The translations under genes and the position numbers were made by a program. The notes beneath the pieces are model-generated. The model was not told where the DNA came from, did no database searches, and saw only the letters and a program-made list of their open reading frames with translations. A stretch of 64,000 nucleotides of DNA from Sphingomonas abaci (GTDB lineage Bacteria; Pseudomonadota; Alphaproteobacteria; Sphingomonadales; Sphingomonadaceae), in contig NZ_JACHNY010000003.1 of NCBI RefSeq assembly GCF_014199625.1, positions 372,001-436,000 on the forward strand, in the 5' to 3' direction. This document shows positions 45,199-52,768 of the stretch, in pieces (the stretch's first letter is position 1; each line of letters starts with the position of its first letter).

Positions 45199-45627
45199 AT
45201 GGCGATGGCGTTGCGGATTTCAAGCACGATCCTGGACCGGATCACCGCCGAGGCGATCGCGTCGCCCGACCGGGAGATCTGCGGATTGCTGCTCGGCACG
45301 GCGGATGCGGTGGCGGAGGCGCGGTCCTGCCGCAACGTCGCCGTCGATCCGGCGATGCGGTTCGAGATCGATCCGGCCGCTTTGCTGGCCGCGCACCGGG
45401 CGGCGCGGCGCGGGGGCCCGGCAGTGATCGGCCATTATCATTCCCATCCCAGCGGAATGCCCGAACCGTCGCCGCGCGACGCCGCCGATGCCGCGCCGGA
45501 CGGCGGCATCTGGCTGATCGCGGCCGGCGGCTGCGTGACCGGCTGGCGCGCGGTGGAGAATGGCGCGCTGCACGGCCGGTTCGTGCCGCTTCGCTTGCGC
45601 CGCGCGGCCGGGCGCGCCACAGGATAG
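45199..45627 (+). CDS. M67 family (JAMM/MPN) metallopeptidase
   Basis: 142 residues. Perfect JAMM zinc motif: Glu26 (REICGLLLG), then His81-Ser-His83-Pro, seven residues, Ser91, two residues, Asp94 (HSHPSGMPEPSPRD). Stand-alone JAMM peptidases in bacteria remove ubiquitin-like proteins or act in cysteine or siderophore pathways; no ubiquitin-like gene is adjacent. ATG 45199 is the first start; ATG 45205 is an option. 27 bp before chpT on the same strand, so probably one transcript with chpT. Confidence 0.9.
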   Translation: MAMALRISSTILDRITAEAIASPDREICGLLLGTADAVAEARSCRNVAVDPAMRFEIDPAALLAAHRAARRGGPAVIGHYHSHPSGMPEPSPRDAADAAPDGGIWLIAAGGCVTGWRAVENGALHGRFVPLRLRRAAGRATG

Positions 45628-45654
45628 CCGACCTCCGTCCACAGGAACCCGCGC

Positions 45655-46308
45655 GTGACCATCAGCCCCGTCGATTTCGCCAGCCTGCTCTGCTCGCGGC
45701 TGTGCCATGACCTGCTGTCGCCGGTCGGCGCGCTCAACAACGGGTTGGAGCTGATGGCGGACGAAACCGACCCGGCGATGCGCGAGCGCTGCATGGAGTT
45801 GCTGGCGGACAGCGCGCGCACGTCGGCCAACAAGCTCAAATTCTTCCGCCTGGCATTCGGCGCGGCGGGGGGCTTTGGCGACCTGCTCGACCCGCGCGAG
45901 GCGCGAGTCGCGATCGAGGGGCTGTTGAGCGACGCGCGCCGCACCAGCCTGGGCTGGATGGTCGAGGCGGAGTCGCTGCCCAAGGCGGCGGTGAAGGTGC
46001 TGCTCAACCTGGCGATGATCGCCAACGAGGCGCTGGTGCGCGGTGGGCAGCTCGACATCGGCGCGGAGGCCGCCGGTGGCCGGATCGAGATCGTCGTGCG
46101 GATCGAGGGGCCGCGAATCATCCTCGATCCCGAGCTGCGCGCGATGCTGACCGGTGGGCTGGCGGCGAGCGCGCTCGTGTCGCGCACCGCCGCGGCCTAT
46201 ATGATCCACGAACTGGTCGCCGGGCCGGACGGCGCGGCGGGCGCGGTGATGATTTCCGAGCCCGCGCCCGACGTGATGATTTTCGGCGCGGTGATGGCCG
46301 CCGGGTAA
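45655..46308 (+). CDS. chpT: Histidine phosphotransferase ChpT
   Basis: 217 residues from GTG 45655 (CAGGAACCCGC before it). Helical hairpin with LLCSRLCHDLLSPVGALNNGLELM (His18 in RLCHDLLSP is the phospho-acceptor) followed by a degenerate ATPase-like fold (AAVKVLLNLAMIANEALVRGG). In Caulobacter ChpT relays phosphate from CckA to CtrA and CpdR, the cell-cycle master circuit. Here it stands 53 bp before cheA, an arrangement that may join the two phosphorelays physically or only by history. Confidence 0.9.
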   Translation: MTISPVDFASLLCSRLCHDLLSPVGALNNGLELMADETDPAMRERCMELLADSARTSANKLKFFRLAFGAAGGFGDLLDPREARVAIEGLLSDARRTSLGWMVEAESLPKAAVKVLLNLAMIANEALVRGGQLDIGAEAAGGRIEIVVRIEGPRIILDPELRAMLTGGLAASALVSRTAAAYMIHELVAGPDGAAGAVMISEPAPDVMIFGAVMAAG

Positions 46309-46361
46309 AGGCGGTTTTAACGTCTTTGGCGCCATGAGGGTGGTCGAACGCCCGGAGGCCC

Positions 46362-48707
46362 ATGGACGAGCTGCTGCAGGATTTCACCGCCGAGACGCGC
46401 GAGACGCTGGAAGCGATCTCGGGCGAGCTGGTCGCGTGGGAAGCCGATCCGACCGATCGCACCCGACTGGATGCGATCTTCCGTTTCGTCCATACGGTGA
46501 AGGGCAGCTGCGGCTTCCTCGACCTGCCGCGTCTGGGCCGGCTCGCCCATGCCGCGGAGGATGTGCTGGCGGCCGCGCGCGACGGCACGCGCCACCCCGA
46601 TACCGCGCTGGTCAGCGCCGTGCTGGCGATCGTCGACCGGATCGGCGAGCTGAACGAGGCGATCACGGTGGGATCGCCGCTGGACGACAGCACCGACGAC
46701 CTGCTGATCGCCGCGCTGGCGGAGGATGCCGCCCCGGTCGCCCCGGTCTCCGGCGCGGCGCCGTCGCGAACCGCGATCCGCAGCGTGCGGCTGGGCGTCG
46801 ACCTGCTCGACCGGATGATGATCGGCATGTCGGACATGGTGCTGGCGCGCAACGAACTCGCCCGCCGACTGCGCGATGCCGCGCCCGATCCCCGGATCGA
46901 GGGTGCGCTGGAACGCCTGTCCTCCAGCGTCGCGGAGATGCGCGACACCGTCACCCGCACCCGGATGCAACGGGTCGAGACGCTGTTCGCCGCCATCCCA
47001 CGCATGGTCCGCGACACCGCATCGGCGCTGGGCAAGGCCGTGGCGCTGACCGTCGAGGGCGCCGATGTCGAGCTCGACCGCGAGATGATCGAGCTGCTGC
47101 GCGATCCGCTCGTCCACATCATCCGCAATGCGGTCGACCATGGCATCGAGGCTCCGGTCGAGCGGCGCGCCGCCGGCAAGGCGGAAGCGGGGCGGCTGAT
47201 CGTCTCCGCCCGCCAGTCGGGCAACCGCATCCTCATCGAGATCGCCGATGACGGTCGCGGCATCGACACCGACCGCGTCGCCGCCAAGGCGGCCGCCGCC
47301 GGCCTCCACAGCGAAGCCGAGATCGCGCGGATGGACGAGGCGCAGCGCGCCCGGCTGATCTTCCATGCCGGCCTGTCGAGCCGCGATACGGTGACCGACG
47401 TGTCGGGACGCGGGGTCGGCATGGACGTCGTGCGCGCCAATATCGAGCACTTTGGCGGTCGGGTCGAGCTGCGCAACCAGCGCGGCCAGGGCCTGACCAT
47501 CACGCTCCAGGTGCCGCTGACCCTGTCGATCATCCCGACCATCGTCGTCGGCGTCGGCGACCAGCGCTTCGCCGTGCCGCGCCAGGCGATCGAGGAGATC
47601 GTGTCGCTGACCGGCGGCGCGGTGCGGATCGATTCGCTGGGCAGCCGACAGGTCGCGACGGTGCGCGGCCGGCGGCTGCCGATGGTGGGCCTGGGCGCGG
47701 TGATGGGGATCGCGGGCGAGGCAACTCGCGCGCTGGCGATCGTCTCCACCCGCGACGGCGACTATGCGCTGGGCATCGACGCGGTGCTCGACAGCGAGGA
47801 ACTGGTGGTGAAGCCGGCCGCGCCGGCGGTGATGGCCTGCGGCATCTATGCCGGGCAGACCCTGCCCGACAGCGGCCTGCCGCTGCTGCTGCTCGACTGC
47901 GGCGGCATCGCCACGGTCGCCGGCCTGCGCTTCGGCCTCGCCGCCGATATGGCGGCGGAGCAGGGGGCGGCCGAGGCCCCCGGCATCCCGGCCCTGTGGT
48001 TCGACGATCTCGACGGTCGCCGCCGCGCGGTCGCCCTGGCGGTGGTCGACCGGGTCGAATCGGTCGAGGCCGAGGCGATCCGCTGGAGCGGCGGGCGGTT
48101 GCACCTCGCGCTGGACGAGCGGGTGATCCCGCTGGTCGCGATGGGTGACGTGCCGGTGGCCGGCGAGGTCACGTTGCTGCGCCTGACCGATGGCCAAGTC
48201 GAACTCTTCTATGCCGTGGCCGAGGCGCACGAGATCGTTCGCCTGCCCGCCACCATGGCGCCCGCGCGTGAGCGGCCGGGGATCGCCGGGGTGGTGGTGA
48301 TCGAGGGCGAACAGGTCGAGCTGGTCGATCCTCACGCGCTGTTCGCGGGCGAGGTGCGCGCGCCCGCCAGCCGGCCGCTCTGCCACCTGCGCTGCGACGG
48401 CTCCGGCTGGATGGACACCTTCCTGCGTCCCGTGCTGGAGGCGGCGGGCTATCGCTGCACGACCGCGCCGGGGGATGGCGACGCGGTGGCGGTGACGCTG
48501 GCGATGGAGGAGGCGGCGATGGAGCCGGGGGCGATGACCGGAGCCACCACCATGGATGCCGATGCCGAGCGGCTGGTGCGGCTCAGCCGGCGTCCGCTGG
48601 GGCCGGCCGCCCGGGTGGGCGGCGACATGGCCGCCACCGTCTATCGCTACGACCGCGCCGCGCTGATCGCGGCGGTGGCCGAACGCGCCGGGAGGGTCGC
48701 CGCATGA
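46362..48707 (+). CDS. cheA: Chemotaxis histidine kinase CheA with degenerate C-terminal receiver
   Basis: 781 residues; GGAGG is 4 bases before ATG 46362. P1 with phospho-His44 (FVHTVKGSCGF), a very short linker with no P2, P3 dimer helices (~135-200), P4 kinase (HIIRNAVDHGIE, DDGRGIDTDRV, GRGVGMDVV) and P5 (~380-510). After P5 a second CheW-like stretch is followed at ~672-781 by a segment that aligns in layout with a receiver (GWMDTFLRPVLEAAGYRCTTA and the closing YRYDRAALIAAVAER) but lacks the acidic pair and phospho-Asp. Overlaps cheW by 4 bases. Confidence 0.95.
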   Translation: MDELLQDFTAETRETLEAISGELVAWEADPTDRTRLDAIFRFVHTVKGSCGFLDLPRLGRLAHAAEDVLAAARDGTRHPDTALVSAVLAIVDRIGELNEAITVGSPLDDSTDDLLIAALAEDAAPVAPVSGAAPSRTAIRSVRLGVDLLDRMMIGMSDMVLARNELARRLRDAAPDPRIEGALERLSSSVAEMRDTVTRTRMQRVETLFAAIPRMVRDTASALGKAVALTVEGADVELDREMIELLRDPLVHIIRNAVDHGIEAPVERRAAGKAEAGRLIVSARQSGNRILIEIADDGRGIDTDRVAAKAAAAGLHSEAEIARMDEAQRARLIFHAGLSSRDTVTDVSGRGVGMDVVRANIEHFGGRVELRNQRGQGLTITLQVPLTLSIIPTIVVGVGDQRFAVPRQAIEEIVSLTGGAVRIDSLGSRQVATVRGRRLPMVGLGAVMGIAGEATRALAIVSTRDGDYALGIDAVLDSEELVVKPAAPAVMACGIYAGQTLPDSGLPLLLLDCGGIATVAGLRFGLAADMAAEQGAAEAPGIPALWFDDLDGRRRAVALAVVDRVESVEAEAIRWSGGRLHLALDERVIPLVAMGDVPVAGEVTLLRLTDGQVELFYAVAEAHEIVRLPATMAPARERPGIAGVVVIEGEQVELVDPHALFAGEVRAPASRPLCHLRCDGSGWMDTFLRPVLEAAGYRCTTAPGDGDAVAVTLAMEEAAMEPGAMTGATTMDADAERLVRLSRRPLGPAARVGGDMAATVYRYDRAALIAAVAERAGRVAA

Positions 48708-49135
48708 ACCGCCAATTGTTTCTGATGGCGCATGTCGCCGACCGCTGGGTCGCGATCGATGCCGGCGATGTCGACTCGGTGGTCGATATCGGCGGGATCG
48801 TCGCGGTGCCGCGCGCGCCGGGAGCGGTGCGTGGTCTGGCGGCGCTGCGCAGCCGGGTGGTGACGGTGATCGACACGCGGGTGACGCTGGGCCTGGCGCC
48901 GACCGCCACGCCCAAGCGTGCGGTGATCGCGCAGATCGACGGCCATCACTACGCCTTTCTGGTCGACGCGCTGGAGGACATCGCGCCGTTCGAGCGGCAT
49001 CCGCTGTCGGCCGGTCTGGCGCTGGACGGCGGCTGGGACGCCGCCGCCGCCGGCATTGTCGAGCGTGACGGCGAGCCGTTGCTGGTGATCGACCTGAAGG
49101 CGCTGATCCCCGTGGCGGATCGCGCCGCCGCCTGA
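48704..49135 (+). CDS. cheW: Chemotaxis coupling protein CheW
   Basis: 143 residues. CheW fold: VADRWVAIDAGDVDSVVDIG, VPRAPGAVRGLAALRSRVVTVIDTR (read in parts) and the final ERDGEPLLVIDLKALIP. Couples CheA to chemoreceptors. Starts in an ATGA overlap with the end of cheA. No chemoreceptor or flagellar genes occur in the window, so receptors must be encoded elsewhere. Confidence 0.92.
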   Translation: MNRQLFLMAHVADRWVAIDAGDVDSVVDIGGIVAVPRAPGAVRGLAALRSRVVTVIDTRVTLGLAPTATPKRAVIAQIDGHHYAFLVDALEDIAPFERHPLSAGLALDGGWDAAAAGIVERDGEPLLVIDLKALIPVADRAAA

Positions 49136-49171
49136 GCGAAAGGCGAGGACGATTAAGCCGATGCTTACGCC

Positions 49172-49198
49172 TTGCCGCGTAGAAACATTTTGCCGCGT
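49172..49198 (+). promoter_or_regulatory. Direct repeat TTGCCGCGT upstream of cheY
   Basis: TTGCCGCGT occurs at 49172-49180 and again at 49190-49198, 18 bases apart start to start, just before the cheY ribosome site GGAAGG. The 79 bp cheW-cheY gap is the largest in the che operon, so a separate promoter or operator is possible. Confidence 0.35.
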
Positions 49199-49214
49199 TA
49201 CGGAAGGTGAACGG

Positions 49215-49580
49215 ATGAAGACGTGTCTGGTGGTCGATGACTCCAAGGTGATCCGGAAGGTCGCCCGCCATATCCTGGAAACGCTGGCCTTCGAGGTGCG
49301 CGAGGCCTGTGACGGCCGCGAGGCGCTGGACGCCTGCCGGGTCGCCGTGCCCGACGTGGTGCTGCTCGACTGGAACATGCCAGTGATGAGCGGCATGGAT
49401 TTCCTGCGTGCGCTGCGCGACGCCGACCTGCCCAGCCGGCCCAAGGTGGTGTTCTGCACCACCGAGAACGGCATGGCCTATATCCGTGCCGCGATCGAGG
49501 CGGGGGCGGACGAATATGTCATGAAGCCGTTCGATCGCGAGACGCTGGAAAGCAAGCTGCAGATCGTCGGCCTGGCCTGA
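49215..49580 (+). CDS. cheY: Response regulator CheY
   Basis: 121 residues, a single receiver domain. ATG 49215 has GGAAGG 7-8 bases before it; an earlier ATG at 49161 would put 18 odd residues ahead of the fold. Acidic pair in VVDDSKVIRKV, phospho-Asp in LLDWNMPVMSG (~53), Thr in VVFCTTENG, Lys in YVMKPFD. Receives phosphate from CheA and should act on the flagellar switch, or on other targets in non-flagellate strains. A weak terminator-like hairpin overlaps its stop. Confidence 0.94.
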   Translation: MKTCLVVDDSKVIRKVARHILETLAFEVREACDGREALDACRVAVPDVVLLDWNMPVMSGMDFLRALRDADLPSRPKVVFCTTENGMAYIRAAIEAGADEYVMKPFDRETLESKLQIVGLA

Positions 49581-49594
49581 CGCGGCGTCTTTTT
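49579..49594 (+). terminator. Weak possible terminator after cheY
   Basis: GACG, loop CGG, CGTC, then TTTTT. The stem is only 4 bp and overlaps the cheY stop, so partial termination at best. Confidence 0.25.
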
Positions 49595-49629
49595 CCTTCC
49601 GCAACTGCTCCCACGGAATCGAGGTCGTC

Positions 49630-50757
49630 CTGTACCCGTCTCCCGCCCTTGCCGATACGGCCGACCTGCCGCCGCGCGTCCTGATCGTCGACGATTCGGT
49701 CGTCGCGCGGGCGGTGCTGTCGCGGCTGATCGACGCGGGCGACCGGTTCATGGTGGCCGGCGCGGTCGGGTCGGTGGCGGCGGCGCTCGACTTTCTGGGC
49801 CGCACCCGGGTCGACATCCTGCTGCTCGACGTGAACATGCCGGGGGTCGACGGGCTGACCGCCTTGCCCCAGCTGATCGCGGCGGGGCAGGGCGCACGGA
49901 TCGTCGTGGTCTCCTCCTCGGTCGGCGACGGCGCGGCCGCGACCGTGCAGGCGCTGGCAATGGGCGCCGCCGATACGCTGGTGAAGCCCGATGCGGCGGC
50001 GCTGACCAGCGCCTTCGGCCGCACCCTGCTCGACCGGCTGGAGCGGCTGATCGATCGACCGGCGGCGGCGGCGGCGGCGGTGGTGGCCGACGAGCCGCAA
50101 GCGGCGTCGCCGCGTCGGCCGGCCGCCCCGCCGCCGCCCAGCCTGGCGGCGACCGTCGCGTCGGCCGAGTCGTTCGACCTGGTCGCGATCGGTGCGTCGA
50201 CCGGCGGCATCCACGCGCTGGGCCAGGTGCTGGGCCGGCTGCCTGCGACCTTCCGTGCGCCGGTGCTGGTGACCCAGCATCTGCCGGCCGCCTTCATGCC
50301 CTATTTCGCGGCGCAGCTCGCGACGATCTCCGGCCGCCCGTGCGACGTGGCGCAGGACCGGATGCGAATCCGGCCCGGCCGGCTGATCGTCGCGCCGGGC
50401 GATGCGCACCTGCGCTGCGTGGCGCTGGGCGAACGGAGCGGCGATCGTGGCGCGGCGGTGAAGCTGTCGACCGCGCCGGCGGCCAGCGGCTGCCTGCCCT
50501 CGGTCGATCCAATGCTGTCATCGCTGGCGGCGATCTATGGCGAGCGGCTGCTGGCTATCGTGCTCAGCGGCATGGGCCGCGACGGGGCGGAGGGCGCGGG
50601 CCACGTCCGCGCGGCAGGAGGACGGGTGATCGTACAGGATCAGGCGAGTTCGGTCGTATGGGGAATGCCGGGCGCGGTGGTCGCGGCCGACTGCGCCGAC
50701 GCGGTGCTGACCCCGGCGGCGATCCGTACGCTGCTGGTCGGCGGCGAGGCGCGGTGA
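49630..50757 (+). CDS. cheB: Protein-glutamate methylesterase CheB, non-standard CTG start
   Basis: 375 residues if started at CTG 49630. Receiver RVLIVDDSVVAR with phospho-Asp67 (LLLDVNMPGVDG), an Ala/Pro linker, and the esterase with Ser190 (IGASTGGIHAL), His217 (TQHLP) and Asp318 (GMGRDGAEG). Removes methyl groups from chemoreceptors. No ATG, GTG or TTG lies in frame ahead of the receiver; the first standard start (GTG 49714) would cut off the acidic pair. GAGG stands 5 bases before CTG 49630, supporting it. Overlaps cheR by one base (TGATG). Confidence 0.88.
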   Translation: MYPSPALADTADLPPRVLIVDDSVVARAVLSRLIDAGDRFMVAGAVGSVAAALDFLGRTRVDILLLDVNMPGVDGLTALPQLIAAGQGARIVVVSSSVGDGAAATVQALAMGAADTLVKPDAAALTSAFGRTLLDRLERLIDRPAAAAAAVVADEPQAASPRRPAAPPPPSLAATVASAESFDLVAIGASTGGIHALGQVLGRLPATFRAPVLVTQHLPAAFMPYFAAQLATISGRPCDVAQDRMRIRPGRLIVAPGDAHLRCVALGERSGDRGAAVKLSTAPAASGCLPSVDPMLSSLAAIYGERLLAIVLSGMGRDGAEGAGHVRAAGGRVIVQDQASSVVWGMPGAVVAADCADAVLTPAAIRTLLVGGEAR

Positions 50758-51605
50758 TGGCGAGTTCGGCCACCTCGTCCGTCTCCAGCAACGCCGCGGC
50801 GGTGCTCGGCGCGCTGCTGGAGGCGCGCACGGGTCAGCAACTGGCCAGCTATCGGAGCTGGCGGCTGGACACGGCGCTAATCCCGTTGCTGCGCGAGCGC
50901 GGCCTCGATACGCTCGACCAGCTCGTCGCGCTCCTTCTCAGCGGCCGCGATCCGGGCATCGGCGACCGCATCGTCGACGCGCTGGTCAATGGCGAAAGCT
51001 CTTTCTTCCGCGATTCGGCGGTGTTCGACCAACTGGTCGAGGCGGTCGCCGAGCATGAGGCGGCTGGCCATCGCGTCCGGCTGTGGAGCGCGGGTTGCGC
51101 GACGGGACAGGAGCCTCTGTCGCTGGCGATGATCTTCGCCGAGCGCCAGGCGGATCAGGGCGCGGCGATGCCGGAGATCGTCGCCAGCGACGTATCGGAA
51201 CAGGCGCTGGCCCGCGCCCGCGCCGGCCGCTTCACCCAGTTCGAGATCCAGCGCGGCCTGCCGATCCGGCGGATGATGCGCTGGTTCGAGGGCGACGGTG
51301 GCGACTGGCAGGCGCGGCCGGACCTGGTCCGCCTGATCCAGTTCCGCCGCCAGAACCTGGTCGCCGACCGCGCGCCGCCCGGCCGGTTCGACCTGATCCT
51401 GTGCCGCAACGTGCTGATCTACCTGTCGCCAGCCACCAAGGCGCGGGTGTTCGAGACGCTGGCCCAGGCGCTGCGGCCCGGCGGGACGCTGGTGCTGGGC
51501 GCGGGCGAGACGGTAATCGGCCACAGCGACGCGTTCGAGCCGTGCCGGCGCTTCCGCGGCTTCTATCGCCGGGTCGGCGGTGAGGAGAAGCTGGCGGCGG
51601 CGTGA
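50757..51605 (+). CDS. cheR: Chemotaxis protein methyltransferase CheR
   Basis: 282 residues. N-terminal helical domain (TGQQLASYRSWRLDTAL), then the SAM domain: VNGESSFFRDSAVFDQL, SAGCATGQEPLSLAM (~108-122), FDLILCRNVLIYL and the final LGAGETVIG. Methylates receptor glutamates, opposing CheB. ATG 50757 overlaps the cheB stop. Last che gene of the operon; the amidase gene follows after 46 bp. Confidence 0.93.
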   Translation: MASSATSSVSSNAAAVLGALLEARTGQQLASYRSWRLDTALIPLLRERGLDTLDQLVALLLSGRDPGIGDRIVDALVNGESSFFRDSAVFDQLVEAVAEHEAAGHRVRLWSAGCATGQEPLSLAMIFAERQADQGAAMPEIVASDVSEQALARARAGRFTQFEIQRGLPIRRMMRWFEGDGGDWQARPDLVRLIQFRRQNLVADRAPPGRFDLILCRNVLIYLSPATKARVFETLAQALRPGGTLVLGAGETVIGHSDAFEPCRRFRGFYRRVGGEEKLAAA

Positions 51606-51651
51606 TCGTGCCGTCTTGCCGTTGCAACAGTTTCGGGCCAACGGTCGGGTC

Positions 51652-52341
51652 ATGACGATCATCGATACGCCCTCGCCCAACTGGGACGAGCGAACGCTCC
51701 CTGTGTCGATGATCGTGCTCCATTATACGGGGATGCAGGACGCCGACAGCGCGATCGCGCGACTGCGCGATCCGACGGCGAAGGTGTCGTGCCATTATCT
51801 GGTCGCCGAGGACGGCACGATCCTGCGCATGGTCGACGAGGACAAGCGCGCCTGGCACGCCGGCAAGTCGCACTGGCGCGAGATCGACGATGTGAATTCC
51901 GCCAGCATCGGCATCGAGATCGTCAATCCCGGTCACGACTGGGGCTATCGCCCGTTCCCCGACGAGCAGATCGCGGCGGTGATCCGGCTGGTGATGGCGG
52001 TCAAGGACCGGCACGGCATCACGCGCGGCAATATCGTCGGCCATTCCGACATCGCGCCGGCGCGCAAGCGCGATCCGGGCGAGCTCTTTCCCTGGCACAG
52101 CCTGGCGCGGTTGCGGCTGGCCCTGCCCCGGCCGACCAAGAACCTGCTGGACCCGGACTGGAGCGAGGCGGGCTTCTGCCTGGCGCTGGAGCGGTTCGGC
52201 TATGACGTGTCGGACCGGATGGCGGCGATCATGGCGTTCCAGCGCCGCTTCCGCCCCGAGATGATCGATGGCGAGATCGATGCGGAATGCCGCATGATCC
52301 TGCTCGCGCTGCTGCTTCCCAAACCGCAAGGCGATGACTAA
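51652..52341 (+). CDS. N-acetylmuramoyl-L-alanine amidase (AmpD/Amidase_2 type)
   Basis: 229 residues, no signal peptide, so probably cytosolic like AmpD. Zinc ligands: His24 (IVLHYT), His and Asp in GHSDIAPARKRDPG; catalytic Glu in SIGIEIVNPGHDW. A C-terminal peptidoglycan-binding-like helical domain (CLALERFGYDVSDRMAAIMAFQRRF read in parts, ~175-229) sets it apart from the short E. coli AmpD and is closer to AmiD. Cleaves anhydro-muropeptides in cell-wall recycling. ATG 51652 is followed at once by the family start TPSPNWDER. Confidence 0.9.
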   Translation: MTIIDTPSPNWDERTLPVSMIVLHYTGMQDADSAIARLRDPTAKVSCHYLVAEDGTILRMVDEDKRAWHAGKSHWREIDDVNSASIGIEIVNPGHDWGYRPFPDEQIAAVIRLVMAVKDRHGITRGNIVGHSDIAPARKRDPGELFPWHSLARLRLALPRPTKNLLDPDWSEAGFCLALERFGYDVSDRMAAIMAFQRRFRPEMIDGEIDAECRMILLALLLPKPQGDD

Positions 52342-52352
52342 GAGGACCGCAG

Positions 52353-52717
<365 letters not shown>

Positions 52718-52768
52718 CTATTTTCCCGCCCGCGCGGCACCAATGGTGCATCGACAGGGGGATGGATT

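Noticed and set aside
49150..49168. Possible CtrA box (TTAA then TTAC) before cheY
   Set aside because: Spacing and second half do not match TTAA-N7-TTAA, so it cannot be supported.
46317..50297. 1326-codon open frame on the minus strand across cheA-cheW-cheY-cheB
   Set aside because: It lies antisense to four genes with intact motifs. Long antisense frames are common where GC is high and stop codons are rare; the product is His/Arg/Asp-rich without domains.
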